A stretch of 64,000 nucleotides of DNA from MGBC120314 sp051877855 (GTDB lineage: Bacteria; Bacillota; Clostridia; Lachnospirales; Lachnospiraceae), in assembly GCA_051877855.1 (NCBI GenBank), contig JBJEJH010000061.1, positions 1 through 64,000 of the forward strand. The letters run 5' to 3'. Shown here piece by piece: positions 1 to 10,222 of this stretch. Under the pieces are notes generated by a model. It made no database searches, was not told the DNA's origin, and was given only the letters and a program-made list of their open reading frames with translations. Positions within the stretch are counted from its first letter, which is position 1. Every line of letters begins with the position of its first letter. The position numbers were made by a program, and so were the translations under genes.

Positions 1-655
1 CATCCTTATATTCATCAGGGATTTCACCAACAGTAATGTTGTCACCCTTATCATCGTTGTAGATATAAGCCTTCATTTCAAAAAGATCTACAACGCCCTG
101 GAAATAATCTTCCTTACCAATTGGTACCTGAAGACAAACAGGGTTCTTACCAAGCTTTGTAATAAGCTGCTTTGTTGAACCAAAGAAATCAGCTCCCAGC
201 TTATCCATCTTGTTCATAAACGCAATACGTGGAACATTATACTTATCAGCCTGTCTCCATACGTTCTCTGACTGTGGCTCAACACCGTTCTGTGCATCAA
301 ATACACCAACAGCGCCGTCAAGTACACGAAGTGAACGCTCAACTTCTACTGTAAAGTCAACGTGACCAGGAGTATCAATAATGTTAATACGATATTCCGG
401 AGAACCAGGTAACACCTTTGTCTCTACTTCCTTTGTCCAATGACATGTAGTAGCGGCTGAAGTAATTGTGATACCTCTTTCCTGCTCCTGAGCCATCCAG
501 TCCATGGTAGCAGTACCTTCATGTGTATCACCAATCTTATGATTAACACCGGTATAGTAAAGAATACGTTCTGTTAATGTAGTCTTACCAGCATCAATAT
601 GTGCCATAATACCGATATTTCTTGTTCTCTCTAACGGATATTCTCTTCCAGCCAA
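1..655 (-). CDS. fusA: Elongation factor G, N-terminal part (cut by window edge)
   Basis: Ribosomal translocase GTPase, third gene of the str operon. The translation opens with a typical EF-G N-terminus and shows the P-loop AHIDAGKTT (residues 18-26), the DTPGHVDF G3 motif and the NKMD G4 motif, all seen directly. Only about 218 residues lie in the window; the rest runs off the left edge. The start is a TTG at 653-655, chosen because AAGGAGG (664-670) sits 8 nt upstream and the protein begins MAGREYPLERTR as EF-G does. It follows rpsG by 35 nt with no terminator, so it is probably co-transcribed. Confidence 0.97.
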   Translation of the reverse strand, partial: MAGREYPLERTRNIGIMAHIDAGKTTLTERILYYTGVNHKIGDTHEGTATMDWMAQEQERGITITSAATTCHWTKEVETKVLPGSPEYRINIIDTPGHVDFTVEVERSLRVLDGAVGVFDAQNGVEPQSENVWRQADKYNVPRIAFMNKMDKLGADFFGSTKQLITKLGKNPVCLQVPIGKEDYFQGVVDLFEMKAYIYNDDKGDNITVGEIPDEYKD

Positions 656-690
656 GGGATTTTCCTCCTTTTATTATTTTTATTCTATTA

Positions 691-1161
691 CTAGAATCTG
701 TAGTGTGCGAAAGCCTTGTTAGACTCAGCCATCTTATGAACTTCTTCCTTCTTCTTAACTGCAGCACCAGTATTTGATGCAGCATCAAGGATCTCAGCGG
801 CTAATCTTTCTTCCATAGTCTTTTCGCCTCTCTTACGAGAAAATGTTGTTAACCAACGAAGTCCTAATGTCTGTCTTCTTTCAGGCTTAACTTCCAATGG
901 TACCTGATATGTGGCACCACCAATACGCTTTGCCTTACATTCGAGAACTGGCATGATATTGTTCATAGCTTCCTCGAATACTTCAACAGCTGGTCTTCCG
1001 GTCTGGTTAGCAACCCTATCGAATGCTCCATATACAATCTTCTGAGCTACACTCTTCTTACCATCAAGCATGATGTTGTTGATAAGCTTTGTAACCACTT
1101 TGTTATTGTACATTGGATCAGCTAATACGTCTCTTTTCTGAGTATGTCCTTTACGTGGCAC
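691..1161 (-). CDS. rpsG: 30S ribosomal protein S7
   Basis: Primary 16S rRNA-binding protein that nucleates assembly of the 30S head. It has 156 residues, the usual bacterial length, with the characteristic start MPRKGHTQKR and the closing FAHYRF. The start is GTG (1159-1161) preceded by AAGGAGG. It lies between rpsL and fusA in the str operon. The 235-nt gap from rpsL is long for this operon and contains an AT-rich inverted repeat. Confidence 0.98.
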   Translation of the reverse strand: MPRKGHTQKRDVLADPMYNNKVVTKLINNIMLDGKKSVAQKIVYGAFDRVANQTGRPAVEVFEEAMNNIMPVLECKAKRIGGATYQVPLEVKPERRQTLGLRWLTTFSRKRGEKTMEERLAAEILDAASNTGAAVKKKEEVHKMAESNKAFAHYRF

Positions 1162-1235
1162 GGTTCTTCCCTCCTTAATACGTGCTTATGGAATATTATT
1201 CCTTAAAGTCACTATTTAATTCATCGGTACTCACA

Positions 1236-1273
1236 ATAAATTAATTTGTGTTCGCGCTCGGTAATTAATTTAT
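1236..1273. repeat. AT-rich inverted repeat between rpsL and rpsG
   Basis: An 11-bp perfect inverted repeat (ATAAATTAATT at 1236-1246, complement at 1263-1273) encloses a 16-nt loop. It lies in the rpsL-rpsG spacer. It could form a weak RNA hairpin before rpsG; there is no U-run, so it is not a classical terminator. In some bacteria S7 regulates translation from this spacer, but no such role is shown here. Confidence 0.4.
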
Positions 1274-1396
1274 CTTTATCCTGCAACCTCAGGAAAAACA
1301 TTTCTAATTCCGGCACTATCTAAATAATCAATGTGAAGTTACATTTCTATTAACATGAATCAATTTAATAGAAACAACAATTTCCTTTACCGGAAA

Positions 1397-1816
1397 TTAC
1401 TTTGCGTCCTTAGGTCTCTTAGCACCATACTTAGAACGCGCCTGTCTTCTCTTAGCAACACCAGCTGTATCAAGTGTACCACGAACGATGTGATATCTTG
1501 TACCTGGTAAGTCCTTTACTCTACCGCCTCTTACAAGAACAACACTATGCTCCTGAAGATTGTGGCCCTCACCTGGGATATAGCTTGTTACTTCGATACC
1601 ATTAGAAAGACGTACTCTGGCAATCTTTCTAAGAGCTGAGTTAGGCTTCTTAGGTGTAGCTGTCTTAACTGCTGTACAAACACCTCTCTTCTGTGGAGCG
1701 GCTGTTTCGATAGACTTCTTCTTAAGAGAGTTGTATCCCTTTAAAAGAGCTGGTGCAGTAGACTTCTTTTCTGCTGACTTTCTACCACTTCTAACTAACT
1801 GATTAAATGTAGGCAT
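1397..1816 (-). CDS. rpsL: 30S ribosomal protein S12
   Basis: Decoding-centre protein, 139 residues, with the N-terminal insertion usual in Gram-positive S12. The TPKKPNSALRK loop and the PGEGHNLQEHS and GGRVKDLPG loops are present with lysines at the positions where streptomycin-resistance substitutions occur, so the sequence looks wild type there. It is the first gene of the str operon and is read from a near-consensus promoter at 1904-1932. GGGAGGTG precedes the ATG. Confidence 0.98.
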   Translation of the reverse strand: MPTFNQLVRSGRKSAEKKSTAPALLKGYNSLKKKSIETAAPQKRGVCTAVKTATPKKPNSALRKIARVRLSNGIEVTSYIPGEGHNLQEHSVVLVRGGRVKDLPGTRYHIVRGTLDTAGVAKRRQARSKYGAKRPKDAK

Positions 1817-1903
1817 TCCTTTTTCACCTCCCGGAATTAGATTTTAGGTTGCAATCTATTCTTTCTGAATAAATCGTAATGTGTGTTTAACGCACACTTG
1901 ATT

Positions 1904-1932
1904 ATTTTACTATGTTGTTTTGGTGATGTCAA
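1904..1932 (-). promoter_or_regulatory. Sigma-A promoter of rpsL-rpsG-fusA
   Basis: On the minus strand TTGACA (1927-1932), 17 nt, then TAAAAT (1904-1909). A short hairpin (GTGTG...CACAC) follows in the leader. It lies about 90 nt upstream of the rpsL start. Confidence 0.85.
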
Positions 1933-1982
1933 CACATTTTCCACGAAAAAATATCCGAAAATAATATACCAAAACTTTTTTT

Positions 1983-2034
1983 CACAACAATAGAAGAAGG
2001 AGCTGCGCACCAATCATCCTAGTGCCACAGCCCC
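1983..2034 (-). terminator. Probable terminator after rpoC
   Basis: On the minus strand a GC-rich stem (2022-2034 with 1999-2010, one or two bulges) is followed by a U/C-rich tail (1983-1998). It separates rpoC from the rpsL promoter. The tail is not a clean U-run, so efficiency is uncertain. Confidence 0.6.
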
Positions 2035-2062
2035 TTTGATTCTTTATTTCTTTAATTAAAGC

Positions 2063-5000
2063 TTACTCCTGAACCTCCACAGTATCGTCACTATCTTCCA
2101 ATACTGTAATCTCAGCATCAGCATTTGCTGCCGCCAATCTCTCATCCGTATTAAGCTTAACATTACGATATCTCTTCATACCGGTTCCGGCAGGAATCAG
2201 CTTACCAATGATAACATTTTCCTTGAGACCGGATAACGGATCAATCTTTCCACTGATTGCAGCCTCGGTAAGTACCTTGGTTGTCTCCTGGAAGGAAGCC
2301 GCTGACATAAATGAGTTTGTTGCAAGAGATGCCTTTGTAATACCAAGAAGCATCTGTGTACCTGTCGCAGGTTCAAGTCCCTGTTCGATCATTTTCTCGT
2401 TGGTCTCATTGAAGTCAATCACATCCATCGTCATACCGGAAAGGAAGTCGGTATCACCTACAGAGTCGATACGAATCTTCTTAAGCATCTGACGAACAAT
2501 AACCTCGATATGCTTATCATTGATTTCTACACCCTGAATACGGTATACTTTCTGAACCTCACGAATCATGTAATCCTGTACCGCACGTACACCCTTGATC
2601 TTAAGAAGATCGTTTGGATTTACACTACCTTCGGTAAGTTCATCACCGGCTTCAAGAACATCCCCATCAAATACCTTAATTCTTGATCCATAAGGAATTA
2701 CGTAGGACTTTGAATTTCCTGTTTCCTGATCCGTAATGATAACTTCTCTCTGCTTCTTTGTATCATGAATCTCTACAACACCACCGAATTCAGCGATAAT
2801 TGCAAGTCCCTTCGGCTTTCTTGCCTCGAACAATTCTTCAACTCTAGGAAGACCCTGTGTAATATCATCACCAGCAACACCACCGGTATGGAATGTTCTC
2901 ATGGTCAACTGTGTACCAGGCTCACCAATGGACTGTGCTGCGATAATACCAACAGCTTCACCAACCTGTACTGCCTGACCGGTAGCCATATTAGCACCGT
3001 AACACTTTGCACAGATTCCGTTATGTGACTTACATGTAAGAATTGTACGAATCTTAACACGTTCTACACCGGTCTTAATAATTGCTGCCGCACGCTTAGG
3101 TGTTACCATATGGTTTGCCGCAACTACAATCTCTCCGGTTTCAGGATCTACAATATCCTCTGCAAGATAACGTCCCCGAATACGTTCTTCCAGGCTTTCG
3201 ATAGAAGATTTACCATCATTCAGTGCCTTAACATACATACCAGGGATTTCTTTGCCCTCGCAACAATCAATCTGACGAATAATCAATTCCTGAGAAACAT
3301 CTACAAGACGTCTTGTAAGATATCCGGAGTCAGCAGTTCTAAGAGCTGTATCTGAAAGACCCTTTCTGGCACCATGTGCAGAAATAAAGTACTCCAATAC
3401 GTCAAGACCTTCACGGAAGTTTGACTTAATCGGGAGTTCGATGGTTCTACCTGATGTATCCGCCATCAAACCACGCATACCGGCAAGCTGCTTAATCTGC
3501 TTATCCGATCCACGGGCACCGGAGTTGGCCATCATGTAGATGTTGTTATACTTATCAAGACCACTAAGAAGTTCTTCCTTGATTTCATTATCGGTCTCTT
3601 TCCAGACATCAATTACTTCTTTATATCTTTCTTCTTCCGTTACAAGACCACGCTTAAAGTTCTTATTGATCTTCTCAACCGTCGCTTCAGCCTCTGCAAT
3701 CAATTCCTTCTTTCTAGGAGGAACGGTCATATCTGAAATGGATACGGTCATAGCCGCTCTTGTAGAGTACTTATAACCAATTGCCTTAATATCATCCAGA
3801 ACCTCTGCAGTCTTAGTAGCACCATGAGTATTAATTACCTTCTGAAGGATTGATTTCAAAGGCTTCTTATCTACAAGGAAATCCACTTCCAAAGCCAAGA
3901 AATTCTCTTCCTTACTACGATCAACAAATCCTAAATCCTGTGGAAGGATCTCATTAAAGATGAAACGTCCAAGTGTACTTTCAACTACACCTGTCACTAC
4001 CTCACCATTTGGCTTCTTCTTGCTAACCTTTACCTTAATTCTTGAATGTAAAGTAATGATACCATTTTCATAAGCAAGAATTGCTTCATTTACACTCTTA
4101 AAGATCTTTCCTTCACCCTTAACGCCAGGTCTTTCCTGAGTAAGGTAGTAGATACCAAGTACCATATCCTGTGAAGGAACCGCTACCGGCGCACCGTCGG
4201 ATGGCTTCAACAGGTTGTTTGGTGATAACATAAGGAAACGACATTCTGCCTGAGCCTCAACAGACAATGGAAGATGAACAGCCATCTGGTCACCATCGAA
4301 GTCGGCGTTGAACGCGGTACATACCAATGGATGAAGCTTGATTGCCTTACCTTCTACAAGAATCGGCTCAAATGCCTGAATACCAAGTCTATGGAGTGTC
4401 GGGGCACGGTTAAGCATAACCGGATGCTCCTTAATTACGTCTTCGAGTACGTCCCAAACCTGTGGATCAAGACCCTCTTCGACCATCTTCTTAGCATTCT
4501 TAATATTCGTAGCGATCTTTCTCTGATCTAACTCTCTCATTACGAATGGCTTAAATAACTCAATAGCCATTTCCTTTGGAAGACCACACTGGTAAATCTT
4601 AAGTTCCGGACCTACAACGATAACGGAACGACCTGAGTAGTCAACACGTTTACCAAGCAGGTTCTGACGGAAACGTCCCTGCTTACCCTTTAACATATCG
4701 GACAAGGACTTAAGTGCTCTGTTACCAGGACCTGTTACTGGACGACCTCTTCGACCATTGTCAATAAGGGCATCAACTGCTTCCTGAAGCATTCTCTTCT
4801 CGTTGCGGACAATGATATCCGGAGCACCAAGCTCAAGCAGCTTTGCCAAACGATTATTTCTGTTAATAATTCTACGATAGAGATCATTTAAATCGGAAGT
4901 AGCAAATCTACCACCGTCCAACTGTACCATTGGACGAAGATCCGGCGGAATAACCGGAACGGCAGTCATGATCATCCACTCCGGCTTGTTACCGGATTCA

Positions 5001-5671
5001 CGGAATGCTTCAACAACTTCCAATCTCTTTACGATCTTTGCCTTCTTCTGACCTGATGCATCTACAAGTGCCTTCTTTAAGCTTTCTGATTCTGCCTCAA
5101 GATCAACCTGTGAAAGGAGTTCCTTGATCGCCTCAGCACCCATTCCTACGCGGAAGGTATCTCCAAATGTCTCATAAGCATTGGAATATTCCTGCTCAGA
5201 GAGAATCTGCTTATAGCTTAAATTACTTGTACCCGGATCAAGAACCACATAAGAAGCAAAATATAACACCTTCTCCAATACTCTTGGTGAAAGTTCCAAG
5301 AGTAATCCCATTCTGCTTGGGATACCCTTGAAATACCAAATATGGGAAACCGGAGCAGCAAGTGCGATATGTCCCATACGCTCTCTACGTACAGCAGATT
5401 TCGTAACTTCAACACCACACTTTTCACAAACTACACCCTTATAACGGATCTTCTTATACTTACCACAGTGACATTCCCAGTCTTTACTTGGTCCAAAAAT
5501 CTTCTCACAGAACAAACCATCCTTTTCAGGCTTTAATGTTCTATAATTGATTGTCTCAGGCTTTGTTACCTCTCCCTTTGACCACTCAAGAATCTTTTCA
5601 GGTGAAGCAAGACCAATCTTGATTGCGTCAAATGTCATCTGCTGAACTGTTTCATTAGTTTTTTCTGACAT
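2063..5671 (-). CDS. rpoC: DNA-directed RNA polymerase subunit beta'
   Basis: Largest catalytic subunit of RNA polymerase, 1202 residues. Seen directly: an N-terminal zinc site (Cys67, Cys69, Cys82, Cys85), the active-site magnesium motif NADFDGDQ at about residue 450, and a second cysteine cluster (CKSHNGICAKC) in the C-terminal half. The start is ATG at 5669-5671 with GGGAGAG just upstream; a longer reading from a TTG at 5689 is less likely. The start lies 18 nt after the rpoB stop, which implies coupled translation. Confidence 0.98.
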   Translation of the reverse strand: MSEKTNETVQQMTFDAIKIGLASPEKILEWSKGEVTKPETINYRTLKPEKDGLFCEKIFGPSKDWECHCGKYKKIRYKGVVCEKCGVEVTKSAVRRERMGHIALAAPVSHIWYFKGIPSRMGLLLELSPRVLEKVLYFASYVVLDPGTSNLSYKQILSEQEYSNAYETFGDTFRVGMGAEAIKELLSQVDLEAESESLKKALVDASGQKKAKIVKRLEVVEAFRESGNKPEWMIMTAVPVIPPDLRPMVQLDGGRFATSDLNDLYRRIINRNNRLAKLLELGAPDIIVRNEKRMLQEAVDALIDNGRRGRPVTGPGNRALKSLSDMLKGKQGRFRQNLLGKRVDYSGRSVIVVGPELKIYQCGLPKEMAIELFKPFVMRELDQRKIATNIKNAKKMVEEGLDPQVWDVLEDVIKEHPVMLNRAPTLHRLGIQAFEPILVEGKAIKLHPLVCTAFNADFDGDQMAVHLPLSVEAQAECRFLMLSPNNLLKPSDGAPVAVPSQDMVLGIYYLTQERPGVKGEGKIFKSVNEAILAYENGIITLHSRIKVKVSKKKPNGEVVTGVVESTLGRFIFNEILPQDLGFVDRSKEENFLALEVDFLVDKKPLKSILQKVINTHGATKTAEVLDDIKAIGYKYSTRAAMTVSISDMTVPPRKKELIAEAEATVEKINKNFKRGLVTEEERYKEVIDVWKETDNEIKEELLSGLDKYNNIYMMANSGARGSDKQIKQLAGMRGLMADTSGRTIELPIKSNFREGLDVLEYFISAHGARKGLSDTALRTADSGYLTRRLVDVSQELIIRQIDCCEGKEIPGMYVKALNDGKSSIESLEERIRGRYLAEDIVDPETGEIVVAANHMVTPKRAAAIIKTGVERVKIRTILTCKSHNGICAKCYGANMATGQAVQVGEAVGIIAAQSIGEPGTQLTMRTFHTGGVAGDDITQGLPRVEELFEARKPKGLAIIAEFGGVVEIHDTKKQREVIITDQETGNSKSYVIPYGSRIKVFDGDVLEAGDELTEGSVNPNDLLKIKGVRAVQDYMIREVQKVYRIQGVEINDKHIEVIVRQMLKKIRIDSVGDTDFLSGMTMDVIDFNETNEKMIEQGLEPATGTQMLLGITKASLATNSFMSAASFQETTKVLTEAAISGKIDPLSGLKENVIIGKLIPAGTGMKRYRNVKLNTDERLAAANADAEITVLEDSDDTVEVQE

Positions 5672-5689
5672 CGCTGGCTCTCCCTTCAA

Positions 5690-8600
5690 TTATTCATCTT
5701 CACTCAACAAATCATCTGCACCTAAATCATCTAAATCATAATCTTCCTCATCATCACCGGCAGAATCCATGTCTTCTGCATCCTGCGTTGTGAAACCAAG
5801 ATCTGCAAGATTTTCGTTGTTATCAACAAATGATTTGTCTTCATCTAACATAATACGAGGATCTACATCACCATATTCTGATGATTCAACAAGGTTAACC
5901 TCTGTACCGTCTTCCTTAATTACTCTTACATCCAATGCAAGTGACTGTAATTCCTTAAGCAATACCTTGAAGGACTCCGGAATACCAGGTTCAGGGATAT
6001 TAACACCCTTAATAATTGCCTCATATGTCTTAACACGACCGATAACATCATCGGACTTAACTGTAAGGATTTCCTGTAAGGTGTAGGAAGCACCATAAGC
6101 CTCCAATGCCCAAACTTCCATCTCACCAAATCTCTGTCCACCAAACTGTGCCTTACCACCAAGTGGCTGCTGTGTTACTAAAGAGTACGGACCGGTAGAA
6201 CGTGCATGAATCTTATCATCTACTAAGTGATGTAACTTGAGATAATGCATGTGTCCAATGGTAACCGGGCTGTCAAAATACTCACCGGTTCTACCATCAC
6301 GAAGTCTTACCTTACCATCTCTTGAAAGTGGAACACCCTTCCACAATTCTCTATGTGCACGATTCTCTGATAAGAACTGTAATACTTCAGGATCCAATGT
6401 ATCCTTGTGCTTAGCCTCGAACTCTTCCCATGTAAGGTTTACATAGTCATTTGCGAGATCCAATGTATCCATAATAGCATTTTCATCTGCACCATCGAAT
6501 ACCGGTGTAGAAATATTGAAGCCCAGCGCCTTAGCTGCAAGACTCAAATGAATTTCAAGCACCTGTCCAATGTTCATACGTGAAGGTACGCCCAATGGAT
6601 TTAATACGATATCAAGAGGACGGCCATTTGGAAGGAATGGCATATCTTCTACCGGAAGGATTCTTGAAACGACACCCTTGTTACCATGACGGCCGGCCAT
6701 CTTATCACCAACAGAGATCTTTCTCTTCTGAGCGATATAGATACGAACGGACTCATTAACTCCCGGTGGAAGTTCATCTCCATTTTCTCTTGTAAATACC
6801 TTAACATCAACTACAATACCATACTCGCCGTGTGGTACCTTAAGGGAAGTATCTCTTACTTCTCTTGCCTTCTCACCGAAGATTGCACGAAGAAGTCTTT
6901 CTTCTGCAGTAAGCTCGGTCTCACCCTTTGGTGTAACCTTACCAACAAGAACATCCCCCGCACGTACCTCTGCTCCAATACGGATAATACCTCTTGAGTC
7001 AAGGTTATTCTTCACTGAATCTGAGCTGCCCGGAATATCGCTTGTAATCTCTTCCGGTCCAAGCTTGGTATCTCTGGCCTCTGCTTCATACTCCTCGATA
7101 TGAATCGAAGTATATACATCATCCTGTACCAGTCTCTCACTGAGCAGTACGGCATCCTCGTAGTTGTAACCTTCCCAAGTCATGAAACCGATCAATGGGT
7201 TCTTACCAAGAGCGATTTCACCCTGTGATGTAGAAGCTCCATCCGCAATAACCTCACCGGCTTCAATCTTATCACCCTTGAATACAATTGGTCTCTGATT
7301 GTAGCAGTTACTCTGGTTACTACGTGCGAACTTTGTCAACTTATATACATCTCTCTTACCATCATTTGTCTTAATGACAATCTGGTTGGATTCAGAGCTT
7401 TCAACAACACCTGCATTCTTAGCAACGACACATACACCGGAGTCAACCGCTGCCTTGTACTCAATACCGGTACCAACAACAGGTGCTTCCGTTGTAAGAA
7501 GCGGAACCGCCTGACGCTGCATGTTCGAACCCATCAGGGCACGGTTCGCATCATCGTTCTGCAGGAACGGAATCATGGATGTAGCTACGGAGAATACCAT
7601 CTTAGGGGATACGTCCATAAGATCAATTCTTGCACGATCGAACTCGGATGTTTCCTCTCTGTAACGGCCGGCAACTCTGTTCTTTACAAAGTGTCCGTCC
7701 TCATCCACCTCGGCGTTAGCCTGTGCTACATAATAATTATCTTCTTCGTCCGCTGTTAAATAACGAACTTCATCTGTTACACGCGGATTCTTTGGATCAC
7801 TCTTATCAACAAGACGATAAGGTGCCTCAACAAATCCATATTCATTAATTCTTGCGTATGATGCAAGAGAGTTAATCAAACCGATGTTTGGACCTTCCGG
7901 TGTCTCGATCGGACACATTCTTCCATAGTGGGTGTAGTGTACATCTCGAACCTCGAAACCGGCACGATCTCTGGAAAGACCACCAGGACCAAGTGCGGAT
8001 AAACGTCTCTTATGTGTTAACTCACCCAATGGGTTGTTCTGATCCATAAACTGTGACAACTGGGAGCTTCCGAAGAATTCCTTAACTGCTGCCGTCACAG
8101 GCTTAATATTAATCAGTGACTGTGGCGAAACTTCTGTAACGGACTGAGTTCCCATCTTTTCACGAACAACACGCTCCAGACGAGAAAGACCGATACGATA
8201 CTGGTTCTGTAACAATTCTCCGACTGCTCTGATACGTCTGTTACCCAAATGGTCGATATCGTCCTTATTTCCAATACCATATTCAAGGTGAATATTATAG
8301 TTAATGGATGCAATAATATCCTCAACAGTTATATGCTTTGGAATAAGATCGCTGATATTCTTCTTCAATGCGTTCTCTAAATCATCTGCATTCTCAACAA
8401 GAATCTTCTGCAATACAGGGAAGTAAACAGCCTCGTTAATACCAAGCTTCTTCGCTTCTTCCTTATCAAGGTTTACCCATGATGAAATATCAACCATCAT
8501 GTTTGAAAGTACCTTAACCTTATGATCCTCAACCTGTAAAAATACATATGGAACCGCAGCATTCTGAATCTGTTCTGCCAATTCTCTTGTCACTGTAGTA

Positions 8601-9532
8601 CCGGCCTGCGCAATCATCTCACCTGTAGACGGATCAACAACGTCCTCAGCAAGATTATGACCTGTTAAACGATTTTTAAATGAAAGCTTCTTATTAAACT
8701 TATAACGTCCAACCTTAGCAAGATCATATCTTCTTGGATCAAAGAACATTGCATTAATAAGACTTTCTGCACTATCTACAGATAATGGTTCACCCGGACG
8801 AATCTTCTTATATAATTCAAGAAGACCTTCCTGATAATTGGTTGCAGCATCCTTTGCCAGTGTTGCTGCAAGCTTAGGCTCATCGCCAAACAAATCGATG
8901 ATTTCCTGATTGGTACCATAACCTAATGCACGAACTAATACAGTTACCGGAACCTTTCTTGTACGATCTACACGAACAGAAAATACATCCGAAGAATCAG
9001 TCTCATACTCTAACCATGCACCACGGTTTGGAATAACGGTACATGAGTATAATTCCTTGCCAATCTTATCATGCTGAATATCATAATAGATACCAGGAGA
9101 ACGAACTAACTGGCTAACGATAACACGTTCTGCACCATTAATTACAAATGTACCGGTTTCTGTCATGAGCGGAAGATCACCCATAAAAATCTCATGCTCG
9201 CTGATTTCACCTGTCTCCTTGTTGTAAAGTCTAACCTTCACCTTGAGCGGAGCAGCATATGTCGCGTCTCTTTCCTTGCACTCCTCAATAGAATACTTGA
9301 CATCATCTTCGCAGAACACGAAATCTACGAATTCAAGGCTTAAATTACCATTGAAATCCGTAATTGGAGAGATATCATCAAAGACTTCCTTGAGTCCTTC
9401 GTCCAAAAACCACTGGTAAGAGTCCTTCTGAACTTCAATCAGATTAGGCATCTCCAGAACTTCTTTACGTTTAGAGTAGCTCATTCTGACGTTTCTACCA
9501 AATTTTTGTGGACGTATCCTGTTTTTCTCCAT
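5690..9532 (-). CDS. rpoB: DNA-directed RNA polymerase subunit beta
   Basis: Beta subunit, 1280 residues. The rifampicin-region sequence SQFMDQNNPLGELTHKRRL is wild type at the positions usually mutated in resistance. The start is ATG at 9530-9532, chosen because AAGGGGTG precedes it and MEKNRIRPQKFG begins the conserved region; the open frame runs 25 codons further upstream without a better site. The C-terminus is a highly acidic tail rich in Asp and Glu. It has its own promoter at 9677-9706 and is followed directly by rpoC. Confidence 0.98.
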   Translation of the reverse strand: MEKNRIRPQKFGRNVRMSYSKRKEVLEMPNLIEVQKDSYQWFLDEGLKEVFDDISPITDFNGNLSLEFVDFVFCEDDVKYSIEECKERDATYAAPLKVKVRLYNKETGEISEHEIFMGDLPLMTETGTFVINGAERVIVSQLVRSPGIYYDIQHDKIGKELYSCTVIPNRGAWLEYETDSSDVFSVRVDRTRKVPVTVLVRALGYGTNQEIIDLFGDEPKLAATLAKDAATNYQEGLLELYKKIRPGEPLSVDSAESLINAMFFDPRRYDLAKVGRYKFNKKLSFKNRLTGHNLAEDVVDPSTGEMIAQAGTTVTRELAEQIQNAAVPYVFLQVEDHKVKVLSNMMVDISSWVNLDKEEAKKLGINEAVYFPVLQKILVENADDLENALKKNISDLIPKHITVEDIIASINYNIHLEYGIGNKDDIDHLGNRRIRAVGELLQNQYRIGLSRLERVVREKMGTQSVTEVSPQSLINIKPVTAAVKEFFGSSQLSQFMDQNNPLGELTHKRRLSALGPGGLSRDRAGFEVRDVHYTHYGRMCPIETPEGPNIGLINSLASYARINEYGFVEAPYRLVDKSDPKNPRVTDEVRYLTADEEDNYYVAQANAEVDEDGHFVKNRVAGRYREETSEFDRARIDLMDVSPKMVFSVATSMIPFLQNDDANRALMGSNMQRQAVPLLTTEAPVVGTGIEYKAAVDSGVCVVAKNAGVVESSESNQIVIKTNDGKRDVYKLTKFARSNQSNCYNQRPIVFKGDKIEAGEVIADGASTSQGEIALGKNPLIGFMTWEGYNYEDAVLLSERLVQDDVYTSIHIEEYEAEARDTKLGPEEITSDIPGSSDSVKNNLDSRGIIRIGAEVRAGDVLVGKVTPKGETELTAEERLLRAIFGEKAREVRDTSLKVPHGEYGIVVDVKVFTRENGDELPPGVNESVRIYIAQKRKISVGDKMAGRHGNKGVVSRILPVEDMPFLPNGRPLDIVLNPLGVPSRMNIGQVLEIHLSLAAKALGFNISTPVFDGADENAIMDTLDLANDYVNLTWEEFEAKHKDTLDPEVLQFLSENRAHRELWKGVPLSRDGKVRLRDGRTGEYFDSPVTIGHMHYLKLHHLVDDKIHARSTGPYSLVTQQPLGGKAQFGGQRFGEMEVWALEAYGASYTLQEILTVKSDDVIGRVKTYEAIIKGVNIPEPGIPESFKVLLKELQSLALDVRVIKEDGTEVNLVESSEYGDVDPRIMLDEDKSFVDNNENLADLGFTTQDAEDMDSAGDDEEDYDLDDLGADDLLSEDE

Positions 9533-9676
9533 CGTCGATTCACCCCTTGTGTTTATTTTAAATTCTATGAATTTCATATTCCGTACATGTAATTGCCCCA
9601 AAACCACTACATATAGATTGCCGTTTTCCGCAAAAGCGCATAATAAGGCCTAGGCAACCACAATAAGGTACTGTAC

Positions 9677-9706
9677 ATCATAACACTGGTATCCAGTTTT
9701 TGTCAA
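9677..9706 (-). promoter_or_regulatory. Sigma-A promoter of rpoBC
   Basis: On the minus strand TTGACA (9701-9706), 18 nt, then TATGAT (9677-9682). It lies just past the rplL terminator and leaves a leader of about 140 nt before rpoB. This gives rpoBC initiation independent of rplJL. Confidence 0.75.
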
Positions 9707-9729
9707 TAGGTAATTTTTAGAAATTTATC

Positions 9730-9761
9730 AAAAAAAATCCCCCGAGGATTTTCCCCGGGGG
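9730..9761 (-). terminator. Intrinsic terminator/attenuator after rplL
   Basis: A 9-bp GC stem (9753-9761 with 9739-9747, 5-nt loop) is followed on the minus strand by eight U (9730-9737). It lies between rplL and rpoB and would limit read-through from the ribosomal-protein transcript into rpoBC. Confidence 0.9.
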
Positions 9762-9783
9762 TTCATTTGCATATAAGCTTAAA

Positions 9784-10143
9784 TTACTTAATTGTAACCT
9801 TAGCGCCTGCTTCTTCAAGCTGCTTCTTGATAGACTCAGCTTCTTCCTTAGAAACGCCTTCCTTGATTACCTTTGGAGCTGCTGTTACAAGATCCTTAGC
9901 TTCCTTTAAGCCAAGACCTGTTAACTCACGTACAACCTTGATTACAGGTACGCCGGAACCTTCTGTAAGTTCTACGTCGAACTCTGTCTTCTCTTCAGCT
10001 GCTGCTGCGCCGGCACCTGCTGCTGCAACTACAACGCCTGCTGCTGCAGATACGCCGAATTCTTCCTCACAAGCCTTTACTAAATCATTTAATTCTAATA
10101 CTGTTAAACCCTTGATTACTTCAATAATTTCCTGAGTTGTCAT
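9784..10143 (-). CDS. rplL: 50S ribosomal protein L7/L12
   Basis: Stalk protein that recruits translational GTPases, 119 residues. An N-terminal dimerisation helix region, an Ala/Gly-rich hinge (around residues 33-52) and the C-terminal factor-binding domain (KTEFDVEL onward) are all visible. AAAGGAGA precedes the ATG. It lies 79 nt after rplJ with which it forms the stalk, and is followed by a strong terminator. Confidence 0.98.
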   Translation of the reverse strand: MTTQEIIEVIKGLTVLELNDLVKACEEEFGVSAAAGVVVAAAGAGAAAAEEKTEFDVELTEGSGVPVIKVVRELTGLGLKEAKDLVTAAPKVIKEGVSKEEAESIKKQLEEAGAKVTIK

Positions 10144-10222
10144 TGTTTTATCTCCTTTTCAAAATAAATTGTCTGCAGTTTATACTGCACATTTGTTGTT
10201 CAATTCTAATACTTAATAAGTA

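Noticed and set aside
594..788. 64-residue minus-strand frame between rpsG and fusA
   Set aside because: It overlaps the 3' end of rpsG and the TTG start of fusA in another frame and has no ribosome site; a shadow frame.
9767..10135. 122-residue plus-strand frame antisense to rplL
   Set aside because: Ser/Ala/Pro-rich product mirrors the codon bias of L7/L12 on the other strand; no independent signals.
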